A stretch of DNA of 64,000 bases from Vogesella sp. LIG4. GTDB taxonomy: Bacteria; Pseudomonadota; Gammaproteobacteria; Burkholderiales; Chromobacteriaceae. This document shows positions 51,552 through 62,234 of the stretch, piece after piece; position 1 is the stretch's first letter; each line of letters opens with the position of its first letter. The notes beneath the pieces were generated by a model. The model searched no databases and was not told the origin of the DNA. It worked only from the letters and a program-made list of their open reading frames with translations. Where the stretch lies: NCBI RefSeq assembly GCF_900090205.1, contig NZ_LT607802.1, positions 651,746-715,745 of the forward strand, in the 5' to 3' direction. The position numbers and the translations under genes are program-made.

Positions 51552-51576
51552 GTATCCGTTCAATCATGCAGAGATT

Positions 51577-51653
51577 TGGCTGAGGAGGAAGGATTCGAAC
51601 CTTCGAATGCCGGAATCAAAATCCGGTGCCTTAACCAACTTGGCGACTCCCCA
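51577..51653 (-). tRNA. tRNA-Gln (UUG), copy 2
   Basis: Identical in sequence to the tRNA at 51475-51551, separated by 25 bp. It lies 7 bp after the ispE stop, so it is likely processed from the same transcript. Confidence 0.95.
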
Positions 51654-51660
51654 GTATCCT

Positions 51661-52515
51661 TTACGCTTCCCCGTCGTACAGTGGATGAGTCGCTAACCCC
51701 TTGGCAACAAATCCGACCATATCTTTCGACAAGGACTGGAATACTGTTTTTGCTTGATCTTCACTTGGCAGCTCCAGAAACACACATGCTCCCGAACCTG
51801 TCATCAGCGGCGAACCGTATTCACGTAATCGATTCAAAGCCTCATTTACCGCTGGATACATTGCTGTTACAACGCGCTGCAAATCATTTTGTTTTTGCGC
51901 TGCGCCGAACAGGCTTCGCATTATGGAGAACCGGGCCTCCCCTGTCAACAGCATTTGTGAAAATTGCTGAAATACCGGGCCGGTCGGCACCGACACCGGT
52001 GGCTTGCATACCACATACCAGGCGGCCGGCAATTCGATGGCTTCCAGCGCCTCGCCGATGCCGCGGGCACGCGCATTGCGGCCGAAAATGAATACCGGCA
52101 CATCGGCGCCCAGCTGCACGCCAAGGTCCATCAGCGCCTGGCGCGACAGCCCGCAAGCCCACAGTTTGTTGAGTGCCAGCAGTACGGTGGCGGCATCGGA
52201 GGAGCCGCCGCCCAGGCCGCCGCCCATCGGAATGCGCTTGCTGATGCGCAGGCTGGCACCCAGCGGGCAGCCGGTGGCCTGCTGCAGCAGACGCGCGGCG
52301 CGCACGGCAAGGTCCTGCTCCGGTGCCACGCCCGGCGTCGGCGTTTCCAGCTCGATGCGGCCATCGTCGCGCACGGCGATGTCGATATCGTCACAAAAAT
52401 CGATGAAGCGGAAGTCGGTATCCAGCAGGTGGTAGCCATCCTCGCGCTTGCCGGTGATCAGCAGGGTGAGGTTGAGTTTGGCCGGGGCGGCAAAGCGTTG
52501 GAATTGCAGATTCAT
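51661..52515 (-). CDS. ispE: 4-diphosphocytidyl-2-C-methyl-D-erythritol kinase
   Basis: A 284-residue GHMP kinase of the MEP isoprenoid pathway. It has PAKLNLTLLITGKREDGYHLL at the N-terminus, the ATP loop PMGGGLGGGSSDAAT and the late motif MTGSGACVFL. The start ATG overlaps the lolB stop (ATGA). The order lolB-ispE-tRNA-Gln-prs is conserved in related bacteria. Confidence 0.95.
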   Translation of the reverse strand: MNLQFQRFAAPAKLNLTLLITGKREDGYHLLDTDFRFIDFCDDIDIAVRDDGRIELETPTPGVAPEQDLAVRAARLLQQATGCPLGASLRISKRIPMGGGLGGGSSDAATVLLALNKLWACGLSRQALMDLGVQLGADVPVFIFGRNARARGIGEALEAIELPAAWYVVCKPPVSVPTGPVFQQFSQMLLTGEARFSIMRSLFGAAQKQNDLQRVVTAMYPAVNEALNRLREYGSPLMTGSGACVFLELPSEDQAKTVFQSLSKDMVGFVAKGLATHPLYDGEA

Positions 52516-53093
52516 GGCTGGGTAGAAAGCGGGGATGAGGCGTCGCTGCCGCGCCAGTCGGAGAACACCAGGCGGATGCTCAGGCCTTCGCGCTCCAGCT
52601 CCAGCCGGCGTGGCAGATGGGTGGTGGCGTCCTGGCTGTGGCGGATCAGCCAGCCCTGCTGCTGCAGGCGGCCGTCCGCAGCCTGCTCCGCCTGGATGCC
52701 GGGCGCGGCCAGGCCGCGCGCCCACCAGGCCAGATTGGACAGCGGCAGCGGCCAACCCAGGGTGTCCTCGGTCAGGCTTTCCACGTCGGTGGCCCGGCGC
52801 TCCTGGCCATCGGCCAGCAGGCGCACGCCGCTGGCATCGCGCCGCAGGCTGGCCACGGTGGTGCCGATGGGGGTTTTGACGTTGAGCTGGTCACTGCCGG
52901 CGCTGTGCTGCCAGTCGAAGCTGGCAAGCTGCCCCCTGCCCTGGTAGTTCACCGCCAGGCGGCCGCTGGTGCTGAACGGGCTGTCGACAACGTTGGCCGC
53001 AGGGGCCGACATGGAATGGCTTACTTCCGGGGTGGTGGCGCAGGCTGCCAGCAGCAGCAGGCAACCCGACACCAGCCAGTGGGCTAACTTCAT
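52512..53093 (-). CDS. lolB: Outer-membrane lipoprotein receptor LolB
   Basis: A 193-residue lipoprotein that accepts lipoproteins from LolA and inserts them in the outer membrane. The lipobox LLAAC is at residues 14-18, then [17 protein letters not shown] and the LolB fold with [22 protein letters not shown]. It overlaps the TPR gene upstream and ispE downstream by 4 bp each. The repeat 10-mer occurs inside at 52992. Confidence 0.92.
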   Translation of the reverse strand: MKLAHWLVSGCLLLLAACATTPEVSHSMSAPAANVVDSPFSTSGRLAVNYQGRGQLASFDWQHSAGSDQLNVKTPIGTTVASLRRDASGVRLLADGQERRATDVESLTEDTLGWPLPLSNLAWWARGLAAPGIQAEQAADGRLQQQGWLIRHSQDATTHLPRRLELEREGLSIRLVFSDWRGSDASSPLSTQP

Positions 53094-54844
53094 GGTTTGA
53101 TGCGGTCCAGGGTTTCCTTCAGCACCGGGTGGTCCGGCGCGCTCTTGCGGGCTTCGTCCCAGACATGCCGGGCTTCATCCTTGCGGCCCAGCGACCACAG
53201 CACCTCGCCCAGGTGGGCGGCCACTTCGGCATCCGGCAACCGGGCATAGGAGGCCTGCAGATGCGGCAACGCCTCGCTGGCAAGCCCCTGCTTGAACAGC
53301 ACCCAGCCCAGGCTGTCGAGAATCATGGCATTGTCCGGCTCGGCCTTCAGCGCGCGCTGGATGTAGCTCTGTGCTTCTTTCAGCTGCACGCCGCGGTTGG
53401 CCATGACGTAGCCCAGCGCGTTGAGGCCCTGCACATCGTCCGGCTTCAGCCGCACCACGGTGCGCAGATCCTGCTCCGCCTCGGCGGAACGGCCCAGCTG
53501 ATCAAGCAGCAAGGCGCGCTCGTACAAGAGGTCGGTCTGTTCCGGGTCCTGCTTCAGCGCACCGCCAAGAATGCCCAGGGCGGCATCGTACTGTTTGGCG
53601 TCTCGCGCCAGCATGGCCTGCGCTTCGGCAATGCGCTCGCTGTCCGCCTGCTGCTCGGCCAGGTTGTTGAGGCTGTCGATGGCCTCGCGCCACTGGCCGT
53701 CGGCAGCCTGGATCTGCGCGGCACGCACCCGTGCCTGCAACAGGCTGTCGCCGCCATCCACCTGCATATACCAGCGGCGGGCTTCTGCCGGCTGCTTCAG
53801 TTCGTCGGCCAGCTGGCCCAGGGTGAAGCGCAGCGTATTGCTGTCGCTGTAGCCGGCGCGCAGCGCGGCTTCCAGCAGTTTGCGTGCCTGCGGCAGCTCG
53901 CCGGTCTGGTAGGCCAGCAGGCCATGCAGGTACAGCAGTTCGCCGTTGTTGGCAAAGCGGCTCTCGATACTGGCGGCATGCGCCTCGGCCTCGGCAAAAC
54001 GCTTTTCGCCGGCCAGCAGGCGGATATAGCTGGTATTCAGTTCGATGCTGGACTGCGGGCGGCGCGCCAGTTCCTGTTTCAGGAAGCTGATGGCATCGGC
54101 TGCCGACTGGCGGCGCAGGCGGTCCACCTGCCACAGCACCGGCAGATCCCACTGCGGCGCGGTACGCGCCAGTTGCGCGAACCCGCTATCCACCGTGGGC
54201 TGGTCGCCCGCCTCGGCGGCCACCGCGATCAGCGCGAAATGCGCCTCCGGCAGGTCCGGGTAGCGTGCGGCCAACTCGCTGACCAGGGTTTCGGCGCCCT
54301 GCTTGTCGCTCTGTACCGCGGCCAGGCGCGCCAGTTGCACGAACACGCCGGCGGCGCGTTGCGGCTGGCGCGCCAGCTCGGCTTCGATCAGCGGACGGCT
54401 TTCCGCCAGCTTGCCGCCACGCAGCAGCGCGATGATCAGCTGTTCACGCGCGGTGTCCGCGGTCGGCTCCAGCTCCAGCCACAGCGACAGCGCGGTGGTG
54501 GCGCTTTGCAGCTGGCCGGCAAACATGGCGAATTCGGCGGCGCGGCGGGCGATGCGCGGGTCGCGGCTTTCGCGCGCCAGGGCGATATAGGTTTCGGCCG
54601 CCTGCGGTGCGGCGCCGTTGCGGGCCGCCATTTCACCGGCCAGCAGGCCGTACAGCCACTCGGCACGCAGTTGCTGGTGCGGAATGGCCGGGTTGTCTTC
54701 ATCACGCGGCGGCGCGTCGTCGGCCGCGGCACTGGCCGCCTTGCTCGCCTGGGCGTTGGCCGCGGGCGCGGCGTGGGGCAGGCTGGCACATGCCGACAAT
54801 GCCAGCGGCGTGAGTACGGCAAACAGACGGAACAAAGCGTTCAT
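53090..54844 (-). CDS. TPR-repeat lipoprotein
   Basis: A 584-residue protein with a lipobox (LALSACAS) and many tetratricopeptide repeats, especially at residues 390-580 ([65 protein letters not shown]). Similar genes precede lolB in Pseudomonas and Neisseriales. The likely role is envelope assembly, not proven. Translationally coupled to lolB. Confidence 0.88.
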   Translation of the reverse strand: MNALFRLFAVLTPLALSACASLPHAAPAANAQASKAASAAADDAPPRDEDNPAIPHQQLRAEWLYGLLAGEMAARNGAAPQAAETYIALARESRDPRIARRAAEFAMFAGQLQSATTALSLWLELEPTADTAREQLIIALLRGGKLAESRPLIEAELARQPQRAAGVFVQLARLAAVQSDKQGAETLVSELAARYPDLPEAHFALIAVAAEAGDQPTVDSGFAQLARTAPQWDLPVLWQVDRLRRQSAADAISFLKQELARRPQSSIELNTSYIRLLAGEKRFAEAEAHAASIESRFANNGELLYLHGLLAYQTGELPQARKLLEAALRAGYSDSNTLRFTLGQLADELKQPAEARRWYMQVDGGDSLLQARVRAAQIQAADGQWREAIDSLNNLAEQQADSERIAEAQAMLARDAKQYDAALGILGGALKQDPEQTDLLYERALLLDQLGRSAEAEQDLRTVVRLKPDDVQGLNALGYVMANRGVQLKEAQSYIQRALKAEPDNAMILDSLGWVLFKQGLASEALPHLQASYARLPDAEVAAHLGEVLWSLGRKDEARHVWDEARKSAPDHPVLKETLDRIKP

Positions 54845-54913
54845 GCACGGAACCTGTATTCATCACAGGCGGGTAGAATACCACGCCATTCACACTATTC
54901 ATGCCATCCTGCC

Positions 54914-55729
54914 ATGCCCGAATTACCAGAAGTCGAAACCACGCGCCGCGGCGTCGCGCCACAACTGGAAGGCGCCACCGTGCGCGAAGTGATCGTGCGC
55001 GAGGGGCGCCTGCGCTGGCCGATTCCGCCGCAGTTGCCGGCGCTGCTGGCCGGCCGCTGCGTACGCAGCGTGAGCCGGCGCGCCAAATACCTGCTGGTGG
55101 ATTTCGAGCATGGCACGCTGATCGTGCATCTGGGCATGTCCGGCAGCCTGCGTTTCGTGGCGCCGGGCACCGAGCCGGAGAAGCATGACCATGTAGACAT
55201 CGTGCTGGGGCAAACGGTTCTGCGTTATCGCGACCCGCGCCGCTTTGGCGCCATGCTGTGGCAGCAGGGGCCGGTGGAGGCGCACCCGCTGCTGGCGAAC
55301 CTCGGCCCGGAGCCGCTGTCCGATGCTTTCGGCGGCGAAGTGCTGTACCAGGCCAGCCGCCGCAAGGGCAGCGCCATCAAGCTGCTGATCATGGACAACC
55401 ACGTGGTGGTGGGGGTGGGCAATATCTACGCCAACGAGTCGCTGTTCTACGCCGGCATCCACCCGGCGCGTGCGGCCAACTCGCTGCGCCGCGAGGAGTG
55501 CGAACGCCTGGCCGCCGAGATCAAGTCGGTGCTGGCGCGCGCCATCGAGGCCGGCGGCAGCACGCTGCGCGATTTCATCGACGCCAAGGGCAAGCCGGGT
55601 TACTTCCAGCAAAGCTACAAGGTGTACGGCCGCCGCGAGCAGCCTTGCCACGACTGCGGCACGCTGATCTGCGAAATCCGCCAGGGCCAGCGCAGCACCT
55701 GTTTCTGTCCGCACTGCCAGCCGCTGTAA
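54914..55729 (+). CDS. mutM: Formamidopyrimidine-DNA glycosylase
   Basis: A 271-residue repair enzyme excising 8-oxoguanine. It has the catalytic N-terminal [13 protein letters not shown] (Pro2, Glu3), [29 protein letters not shown] (helix-two-turn-helix) and the zinc finger CHDCG...CFCPHCQ at the C-terminus. It is divergent from the TPR-lolB-ispE operon. The repeat 10-mer at 55471 encodes RAAN. Confidence 0.96.
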   Translation: MPELPEVETTRRGVAPQLEGATVREVIVREGRLRWPIPPQLPALLAGRCVRSVSRRAKYLLVDFEHGTLIVHLGMSGSLRFVAPGTEPEKHDHVDIVLGQTVLRYRDPRRFGAMLWQQGPVEAHPLLANLGPEPLSDAFGGEVLYQASRRKGSAIKLLIMDNHVVVGVGNIYANESLFYAGIHPARAANSLRREECERLAAEIKSVLARAIEAGGSTLRDFIDAKGKPGYFQQSYKVYGRREQPCHDCGTLICEIRQGQRSTCFCPHCQPL

Positions 55730-55787
55730 AACATTTGCCATCGCCGCGGGTTACACTGCCATTAACCGTCAACCCTCTGTCATCATC

Positions 55788-56552
55788 GTGCACCAGACCA
55801 CCTCCCTGCTTGTCCGCCTGCTCCGCATCGCCCGTCTTGCCGCGCACGTTTTCCGCGGCGTGATCACCATTGCCACGCTGTACCCGCGGCTGTCGCAGCC
55901 GGAAAAGGCGGTAATCACCCAGCGCTGGTCGCAGCAGCTGCTGCACATTCTGGCCATCAAGGTGAAGGTGACCGGCCAGGCGCCTGGCGTCTACCCGCCG
56001 CACACCCTGGTGGTAGCCAATCATGTGTCCTGGCTGGACATCTTCGCGCTCAACAGCGTGACGGTTTCGCGCTTCGTGGCCAAGAAGGAGCTGCGCGACT
56101 GGCCGCTGGCCGGCTTCCTGATCAAAAGCGCCGGCACGCTGTTCATCGACCGCAGCAAGCGCCGCGATACCAGCCAGGTGAACAAACAGTTGGCCGCAGC
56201 ACTGCACAACGGCGACTGCATGGCGGTGTTTCCGGAAGCCACCACCTCGGACGGCACCGGGCTACTGCCGTTCAAGTCCTCGCTGTTCGAAGCCGCACGG
56301 CTGGCCGGCGCCACGGTGCAGCCGGTGGCGATCCGCTACGTGTCGCCCGGCGGCCATTACTGTGCCTCCGCCGCCTATGCCGGCGATACCAGCTTCGGCC
56401 AGAGCCTGTGGGCGGTGCTGTCCACCCGCGCCATGGTGGTGGAGCTGAGCTTCACCGCCGCCATGCCGGCCGCCGACGCCAGCCGCTTCGCACTGTCCGA
56501 ATCGTCCCGCAGCGCCATTGCCGCCGCGCTGGACCTGCCCGCCGACGCCTGA
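55788..56552 (+). CDS. 1-acyl-sn-glycerol-3-phosphate acyltransferase-like protein
   Basis: A 254-residue PlsC-family acyltransferase. Motif I is NHVSWLD, motif II SAGTLFIDRSKRRD, motif III FPEATTSDG and motif IV PVAIRYV. An N-terminal hydrophobic segment anchors it to the inner membrane. The start is GTG. It may act in phospholipid or ornithine-lipid synthesis; the acceptor is not known. Confidence 0.85.
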   Translation: MHQTTSLLVRLLRIARLAAHVFRGVITIATLYPRLSQPEKAVITQRWSQQLLHILAIKVKVTGQAPGVYPPHTLVVANHVSWLDIFALNSVTVSRFVAKKELRDWPLAGFLIKSAGTLFIDRSKRRDTSQVNKQLAAALHNGDCMAVFPEATTSDGTGLLPFKSSLFEAARLAGATVQPVAIRYVSPGGHYCASAAYAGDTSFGQSLWAVLSTRAMVVELSFTAAMPAADASRFALSESSRSAIAAALDLPADA

Positions 56553-56793
56553 GCCCTCCCTCCGAGGCCACACCGCCGGCACGCCGCATGCGGGTTTTCC
56601 GCAATGCGGCTTTCCCTGATCGGGAAATACCCAATTTTGCGCCTCCCTGATGCCCAGCATCATCAGCGGGCCTGTTCACTGTCTTTTGGCAACTGCGCCA
56701 GCCCTGCCAGCCACAGCCATAAAAAAACATTGCACAGGCTCCTATAAAGCAAACAGAGAAGGCAGCCGCACTGCCTGCTACACGGAGAGCGCA

Positions 56794-58086
56794 ATGTCAG
56801 CCAAGAAACTGCACCACGGCCTGTATTTCCAGGTACTGGTGGCCATCCTGCTGGGTGTCGCCGTCGGCCATTTCATGCCGGAATTCGGTGCCAAACTCAA
56901 ACCGCTGGGCGATGGCTTCATCAAGCTGGTGAAGATGATGATCGCCCCCATCATCTTCTGCACCATCGTGGTCGGCATTGCCAGCATGGAAGACATGAAG
57001 AAGGTTGGCCGCGTCGGTGGCAAGGCGCTGCTGTACTTCGAGGTGGTTACCTCGCTGGCGCTGGCCATCGGCCTGGTGGTGGTGAACGTGCTCAAGCCGG
57101 GTGCCGGCATGAACGTGAACCCGGCCACCCTGGATGCCGGCGCCATTGCCAAGTACACCAGTACCGCGGCGCACCAGAGCACGGTGGATTTCATCATGCA
57201 CATGATTCCGGATAGCGTGGTGGGCGCCTTCGCCGAGGGCGAGATCCTGCAGGTGCTGCTGTTCTCGGTGCTGTTCGGCGCCGGGCTGTCGCTGATGGGC
57301 GAATCCGGCAAGCCGGTGCTGGCGCTGTTCGAGAAAATCTCGCACGTGCTGTTCAAGGTGATCGGCTTCATCATGAAGCTGGCCCCGATCGGCGCCTTTG
57401 GCGCCATGGCCTTCACCATCGGCAAATACGGCGTGGGCAGCCTCACCCAGCTGGCTGCGCTGATGGGCAGCTTCTACGTGACCTGCGTGCTGTTCATCGC
57501 CCTGGTGCTGGGCTCCATTGCCCGCGCCTGCGGCTTCAATGTGTGGAAGCTGATCAAGTACATCCGCGAGGAGCTGCTGATCGTGCTGGGCACCTCGTCA
57601 TCCGAATCGGCGCTGCCGCGGCTGATGAGCAAGCTGGAGCAGCTGGGCTGCGCCAAGCCGGTGGTGGGGCTGGTGATTCCCACCGGCTACTCCTTCAATC
57701 TGGACGGCACCTCGATCTACCTGACCATGGCGGCCATCTTCATCGCCCAGGCCTGCAATATCGATCTGAGCCTCACCCAGGAGCTGACCATCATCGGCGT
57801 GCTGCTGCTCACCTCCAAGGGCGCTGCCGGTGTGACCGGCTCCGGCTTCATCACCCTGGCCGCCACCCTGGCGGTGGTGCCGCAGATTCCGGTGGCGGGC
57901 CTGGCGCTGATTCTCGGCATCGACCGCTTCATGTCCGAAGCGCGCGCCCTCACCAACCTGATCGGCAACGCGGTAGCCACTGTGGTGGTGGCCAAGTGGG
58001 AGAACTCGCTGGACATCGACCAGCTGCACAACGAGCTGGCCAACCCCACTCCACTCAGCGATTCGCCCTCGCACCAGTATCACTGA
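56794..58086 (+). CDS. dctA: C4-dicarboxylate/proton symporter DctA
   Basis: A 430-residue DAACS-family transporter for succinate, fumarate and malate. It has [24 protein letters not shown], the serine-rich reentrant [42 protein letters not shown], and [25 protein letters not shown] precedes the ATG at 56794. The 241-bp upstream gap has no clear sigma-54 site. Confidence 0.94.
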   Translation: MSAKKLHHGLYFQVLVAILLGVAVGHFMPEFGAKLKPLGDGFIKLVKMMIAPIIFCTIVVGIASMEDMKKVGRVGGKALLYFEVVTSLALAIGLVVVNVLKPGAGMNVNPATLDAGAIAKYTSTAAHQSTVDFIMHMIPDSVVGAFAEGEILQVLLFSVLFGAGLSLMGESGKPVLALFEKISHVLFKVIGFIMKLAPIGAFGAMAFTIGKYGVGSLTQLAALMGSFYVTCVLFIALVLGSIARACGFNVWKLIKYIREELLIVLGTSSSESALPRLMSKLEQLGCAKPVVGLVIPTGYSFNLDGTSIYLTMAAIFIAQACNIDLSLTQELTIIGVLLLTSKGAAGVTGSGFITLAATLAVVPQIPVAGLALILGIDRFMSEARALTNLIGNAVATVVVAKWENSLDIDQLHNELANPTPLSDSPSHQYH

Positions 58087-58099
58087 TGCCCCTCATGAC

Positions 58100-58130
58100 A
58101 AAGCCCCGGTGTCCGCACCGGGGCTTTTTG
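58100..58130 (+). terminator. Terminator after dctA
   Basis: AAAGCCCCGGTG/CACCGGGGCTTT, 4-base loop, followed by TTTG. Confidence 0.9.
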
Positions 58131-58147
58131 TTGGAGTGCCGGCCGCT

Positions 58148-58157
58148 TGCGGCCAAC
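58148..58157 (+). repeat. TGCGGCCAAC single copy
   Basis: Exact 10-mer followed by CTT, one base beyond the apaH stop codon. Confidence 0.88.
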
Positions 58158-58158
58158 C

Positions 58159-58977
58159 TTACGCGATGTCGCGGTAAGCCTGGCACGGCAGCGAGAACAC
58201 TGCCCTGTCTTCCAGCCGCACCGCGGTGAGGCTGCCGCCCCACAGGCAGCCGCTGTCTATCGCCAGAATGTCCTCCGACAGCATCAGCCCCAGCGCCGAC
58301 CAGTGGCCGCACACGATGGGCGTATCGGCACTGCGGCGGTTCTCCGCCTCGAACCACGGCACCAGGTTGGCCGGCGCGCCCTCCAGCTCGCCCTTGTAGG
58401 CCAGATCCAGCTCGCCGTCACGGGTGATGAAGCGCATGCGCGTCATTACGTTCACCACCATGCGCAGCCGGTCCATGCCCTTGAGGTCATCCTGCCAGCG
58501 GATGGGCTTGTTGCCGTACAGCTTGGAGAAGAAGCTGCGGTGCTGCTGGCTGGACAACTCGTCCTCCACTTCCTCCGCCAGGCGCAGCGCCTTCTTGACG
58601 CTCCACTCCGGCAGCAGGCCGGCGTGCACCATGGCAAAGCCCTGCTCGTAGATCATCAGCGGCTGGCAGCGCAGCCATTCCAGCAGCACCTTGGCATCGC
58701 CGGCATTCAGCACCGCCTGGATGGTGTCGTCGGCATGTACCTTGCCATAGCCTTCGGATACCGCCAGCAGGTGCAGGTCGTGGTTGCCCAGCACCGTCTG
58801 CACGCAGTTCTGGTGCTCGAACACCCAGCGCAGGGTCTGCAGCGATTCCGGGCCGCGGTTGACCAGATCCCCGGTCAGCCACAGCGTATCGCGCCCGGGG
58901 TTGAATTCGATCTGGCGCAGCAGCGCCATGAAGGGGGTGAAGCAGCCTTGCAGATCACCAATTGCATAGGTGGCCAT
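58159..58977 (-). CDS. apaH: Symmetrical bis(5'-nucleosyl)-tetraphosphatase
   Basis: A 272-residue calcineurin-like phosphoesterase that hydrolyses Ap4A to two ADP. Metal-binding motifs are AIGDLQGCF, WLTGDLVNRGP, VLGNHDLHLLA, and FAMVHAGLLPEW. It ends in the typical ApaH domain with CGHWSALG and AIDSGCLWGGSLTAVRLED. Confidence 0.94.
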   Translation of the reverse strand: MATYAIGDLQGCFTPFMALLRQIEFNPGRDTLWLTGDLVNRGPESLQTLRWVFEHQNCVQTVLGNHDLHLLAVSEGYGKVHADDTIQAVLNAGDAKVLLEWLRCQPLMIYEQGFAMVHAGLLPEWSVKKALRLAEEVEDELSSQQHRSFFSKLYGNKPIRWQDDLKGMDRLRMVVNVMTRMRFITRDGELDLAYKGELEGAPANLVPWFEAENRRSADTPIVCGHWSALGLMLSEDILAIDSGCLWGGSLTAVRLEDRAVFSLPCQAYRDIA

Positions 58978-58997
58978 ATTGTTTTCCTGTCAGTCAT

Positions 58998-59007
58998 TGC
59001 GGCCAAC
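58998..59007 (+). repeat. TGCGGCCAAC single copy
   Basis: Exact 10-mer followed by CTTGGCC, in the apaH/rep divergent gap. Confidence 0.88.
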
Positions 59008-59148
59008 CTTGGCCAAGAGCCTGTTCACTGGCTCTGATTCGTGCCGCGAAAGAATGATACTGGATTGCCCGCCCCGCCGTCGCGCGCATGGCCGCCCCCG
59101 GCGCCAGGCACTACAATGCGCGCTATCGATGAAAGATTGACGACAGCC

Positions 59149-61167
59149 ATGTCACTTGCCTTACTCAACCCGCAGCAGCGCGCCGCCATCCAGTCGCTGG
59201 ACGGCCCGCTGCTGGTGCTCGCCGGCGCCGGCTCCGGCAAGACGCGGGTGATTACCCAGAAAATTGCCTACATGGTGCGCGAGGCGAATTTCGACGCCCG
59301 CAACATCGCCGCCATCACCTTCACCAACAAGGCCGCGCGCGAGATGCTGGAGCGCGTCGGCAAGCTGATGGACAGCCGCGAACTGAAGGGCATCACCGTC
59401 TCCACCTTCCACTCGCTGGGCATGCATTTTCTGCGCCAGGAGGCCCCGCACCTGGGCTACAAGACGCAATTCTCCATTTTGGACAGCTACGACGCCGCCA
59501 AGATCATTGCCGACATTCTGAAATCCACCCACAAGGACGAGGTGCGCAAGGTGCAAAGCCGCATCTCGCTGTGGAAGAACGACCTGCTCGGCCCGGATGC
59601 CGCGCTCGTGGCCGCCGCCGACGAATTCGACCGCGTGGCCGCCACCACCTATGTGGCCTACCAGGACACGCTCACCGCCTACCAGGCGCTGGACTTCGAT
59701 GACCTGATCCGCTTGCCGGTGGAACTGCTGCGCACCAATACCGAGGTGCTGCAGAAGTGGCAGCACAAGCTGCGCTACCTGCTGATCGACGAATACCAGG
59801 ACACCAACACCTGCCAGTACCAGTTGGTGAAGCTGCTCACCGGCGAGCGCGGCATGTTCACCGCAGTGGGCGACGATGACCAGTCCATCTACGCCTGGCG
59901 CGGCGCCAACATGGAAAACCTGCGCCTGCTGCAGCATGACTTCCCGCGGCTGAAAGTCATCAAGCTGGAGCAGAACTACCGCTCCACCGCGCGCATCCTG
60001 CGTGCGGCCAACTCGGTGATCGCCAACAACCCCAAGCTGTTCGAAAAACAGCTGTGGAGCGAGCTGGGGCTGGGCGAGCAGATTCACGCGGTCATGTGCA
60101 AGGACGAGGAGCACGAGGCCGAAGTGGTGGTGCAGCGCCTGCTGGCGCACAAGTTCGAGCACCGCACCGAGTTCAAGGACTACGCCATTCTCTATCGCGG
60201 CAACTACCAGTCGCGTGTGTTCGAGCAGGCGCTGCGCAACCAGCGCATCCCCTACCAGATGGCCGGCGGGCAGAGTTTCTACGACAAGCCGGAAATCAAG
60301 GACGTGCTGGCCTACATGCGGCTGCTGGCCAACCCGGACGACGATCCGGCCTTCATCCGCGCACTCACCACCCCCAAGCGCGGCGTGGGCGCCGGTACGC
60401 TGGAAAAGCTGGGCAACTGGGCCCGGCAGCGCAATTGCAGCCTGTTCGCCGCTGCGCACGAGGAGGGTTTCCAGCTGCAGGTCAACGCCGCCCAGCTGGC
60501 GCCGCTTGCCGACTTCTGCCGCTTCATCAATGCCCTGACCTACCGCGCGCTGCGCGAGCCGCCGGGTGAGCTGGCCATGGAGATGCTCAAGTCCATCGGC
60601 TACGAAGCCTGGCTGTACGACAGCGAGGACAGCCCCAAGGCGGCGGAGAGCAAGTGGAAGAACGTGTTCGAGCTGGTAGCCTGGCTGCAGCGCAAGGGCG
60701 AGCAGGATGGCAAGAACCTGCTGGAACTCACCCAGACCATTGCGCTGATCACCATGCTGGAAGGCCGAGACGAGGGCGAGGTGGATGCGGTGCACATGTC
60801 CACCCTGCACGCCTCCAAGGGGCTGGAGTACCCGCACGTGTTCCTGGTGGGCTGCGAGGAAGGCATCCTGCCGCACAGCGAATCCGTCGATAACGGCATG
60901 GTGGAAGAAGAACGCCGGCTGATGTACGTCGGCATCACCCGCGCCCAGCGCAGCCTCACCCTCACCTACTGCGTGAAGCGCCGCCGCGGTGGCGAATGGC
61001 TGTTCGTGGAGCCGTCGCGCTTCATCGCCGAAATCAGCGGCGACGACCTGCGCCACTTCGGCAAGAAGGGTGCCGAGCCCATCGTCAGCAAGAATGAGGG
61101 CAAGAGCCGGCTGGCCGGGCTGATGGCCTCGCTGGACAGCAAGGTGCAAAAGGGCGGCGACAGCTAA
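59149..61167 (+). CDS. rep: ATP-dependent DNA helicase Rep
   Basis: A 672-residue UvrD-type superfamily 1 helicase. Motif I AGAGSGKTRVI, Ia ITFTNKAAREM, II LLIDEYQDTN, III GDDDQSIYAWRGA, IV LEQNYRST, V STLHASKGLEY and VI EERRLMYVGITRAQ are all present. Length matches E. coli Rep, which clears proteins ahead of replication forks. The start at 59149 matches the family N-terminus (LNPQQRAAI); an ATG at 59116 is an alternative. Confidence 0.95.
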   Translation: MSLALLNPQQRAAIQSLDGPLLVLAGAGSGKTRVITQKIAYMVREANFDARNIAAITFTNKAAREMLERVGKLMDSRELKGITVSTFHSLGMHFLRQEAPHLGYKTQFSILDSYDAAKIIADILKSTHKDEVRKVQSRISLWKNDLLGPDAALVAAADEFDRVAATTYVAYQDTLTAYQALDFDDLIRLPVELLRTNTEVLQKWQHKLRYLLIDEYQDTNTCQYQLVKLLTGERGMFTAVGDDDQSIYAWRGANMENLRLLQHDFPRLKVIKLEQNYRSTARILRAANSVIANNPKLFEKQLWSELGLGEQIHAVMCKDEEHEAEVVVQRLLAHKFEHRTEFKDYAILYRGNYQSRVFEQALRNQRIPYQMAGGQSFYDKPEIKDVLAYMRLLANPDDDPAFIRALTTPKRGVGAGTLEKLGNWARQRNCSLFAAAHEEGFQLQVNAAQLAPLADFCRFINALTYRALREPPGELAMEMLKSIGYEAWLYDSEDSPKAAESKWKNVFELVAWLQRKGEQDGKNLLELTQTIALITMLEGRDEGEVDAVHMSTLHASKGLEYPHVFLVGCEEGILPHSESVDNGMVEEERRLMYVGITRAQRSLTLTYCVKRRRGGEWLFVEPSRFIAEISGDDLRHFGKKGAEPIVSKNEGKSRLAGLMASLDSKVQKGGDS

Positions 61168-61183
61168 GCCGGCGCCAGGTCAG

Positions 61184-61209
61184 GGTTGGCCGCACGCTTG
61201 CGGCCAACC
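61184..61209. repeat. TGCGGCCAAC inverted pair in outward order
   Basis: GGTTGGCCGCA, CGCT, TGCGGCCAACC: here the complement comes first, unlike the other pairs. The 11-bp stem lies 16 bp after the rep stop. Confidence 0.9.
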
Positions 61210-61220
61210 TTATAAAACGA

Positions 61221-61246
61221 AAACGCCGCGATGAATCGCGGCGTTT
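61221..61246. terminator. Terminator between rep and the cytochrome c gene
   Basis: AAACGCCGCGAT/ATCGCGGCGTTT with a 2-base centre between convergent genes, flanked by A/T-rich sequence. Confidence 0.88.
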
Positions 61247-61261
61247 GCTTTGCAATCAGGC

Positions 61262-61999
61262 TTACTTGCCAGCGTTGGTCAGGTATTCCACCGCGGCCTT
61301 GAATTCGGCGTCAGAGCCGGTGTAACCACCCTTCGGCGGCATCGCGTTCAGGCCCTTGGTAGCGATCTTCAGCACCTCGTCCAGGCCCGGCTTCAGGCGC
61401 GGCGCCCAGGCAGCCTTGTCGCCGAACTTCGGCGCACCGGCAGCACCGGAGCCATGACAGGCCACGCACACGCTTTCGTAGATCTTCTTGCCAACTACGG
61501 CCGGATCCAGCGCAGCGGCGCCAGCGGCACCGCCAACCGGCGGCTCGGTGAACTTACCGCCACCGGCATTGCCCATGTAGGCAACAGCGCGTTTCACTTC
61601 ATCGTCGGTCAGGTCAGCTGCGCCACCTTTGGCCGGCATGGCGTTGAAGCCATGCAGCGCGTGGTCGGTCAGCATCTCCCAGCCCTTGGCTACGCGCGGA
61701 CCCCAGGCACCGGCATCGCCGAACTTGGGCGAACCGGCCAGGCCAGCACCGTGACAGGTAATACAGATTGCCTTGAACACCTGCTCGCCGGTCTTCATGC
61801 CCGGAGGTGCATCGCTGGCAACAGACTCACCAACCGGCTTCAGGCGGGCGGCAACGGCCTCTTTGGTCATCACTTCCGCATTGACGTCAAAACCGCTGGT
61901 TGCCAATTTGGCCAGCAGATAGATTGTCGCCACTACCAATACGACAACCCCCAGCAGAATCCCGACGATTTGCCCTGGAGCTTTGGTTTCGTTGCTCAT
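61262..61999 (-). CDS. Dihaem c-type cytochrome (c5-like)
   Basis: A 245-residue membrane-anchored periplasmic cytochrome. One N-terminal helix (IVGILLGVVVLVVATIYLL) is followed by two homologous haem domains with CITCH and CVACH, each followed by PKFGD and by a Met ligand in GFNAMPAKGG / GLNAMPPKGG. It looks like a duplicated cytochrome c5 and may carry electrons from bc1 to an oxidase or reductase. The start at 61999 has GAGG upstream. Confidence 0.9.
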   Translation of the reverse strand: MSNETKAPGQIVGILLGVVVLVVATIYLLAKLATSGFDVNAEVMTKEAVAARLKPVGESVASDAPPGMKTGEQVFKAICITCHGAGLAGSPKFGDAGAWGPRVAKGWEMLTDHALHGFNAMPAKGGAADLTDDEVKRAVAYMGNAGGGKFTEPPVGGAAGAAALDPAVVGKKIYESVCVACHGSGAAGAPKFGDKAAWAPRLKPGLDEVLKIATKGLNAMPPKGGYTGSDAEFKAAVEYLTNAGK

Positions 62000-62150
62000 T
62001 CCAGCCTCACCTGATGAATAATGACATTGCAAATAGGGAAATTATACGCAAAGCCTATTTACGAGGCAAAACACACCTGAACCAAATTTGCGCCAGCGCA
62101 ATGGATGCTGGACGCAGTGATGCACATAAGCTATATTGCCGCCTCGGCTT

Positions 62151-62227
62151 GTACCCGTAGCTCAGTTGGATAGAGTGTCAGCCTCCGAAGCTGAAGGTCG
62201 CTGGTTCGATTCCAGTCGGGTACGCCA
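62151..62227 (+). tRNA. tRNA-Arg (CCG)
   Basis: A 77-nt cloverleaf, GTACCCG acceptor arm pairing with CGGGTAC, anticodon arm TCAGC-CTCCGAA-GCTGA giving anticodon CCG, T-arm GGTTCGATTCC, and encoded CCA. Confidence 0.95.
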
Positions 62228-62234
62228 CCCTCTC

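Noticed and set aside
51475-51653. Tandem tRNA-Gln genes as an attachment-site duplication
   Set aside because: Both copies are complete and no integrase or foreign block lies between them; simple tandem duplication explains them.
56660-56793. Sigma-54 promoter before dctA
   Set aside because: TTGGCAACTGCGCCAGC has GG but AG, not GC, at the -12 position, so it misses an essential element.
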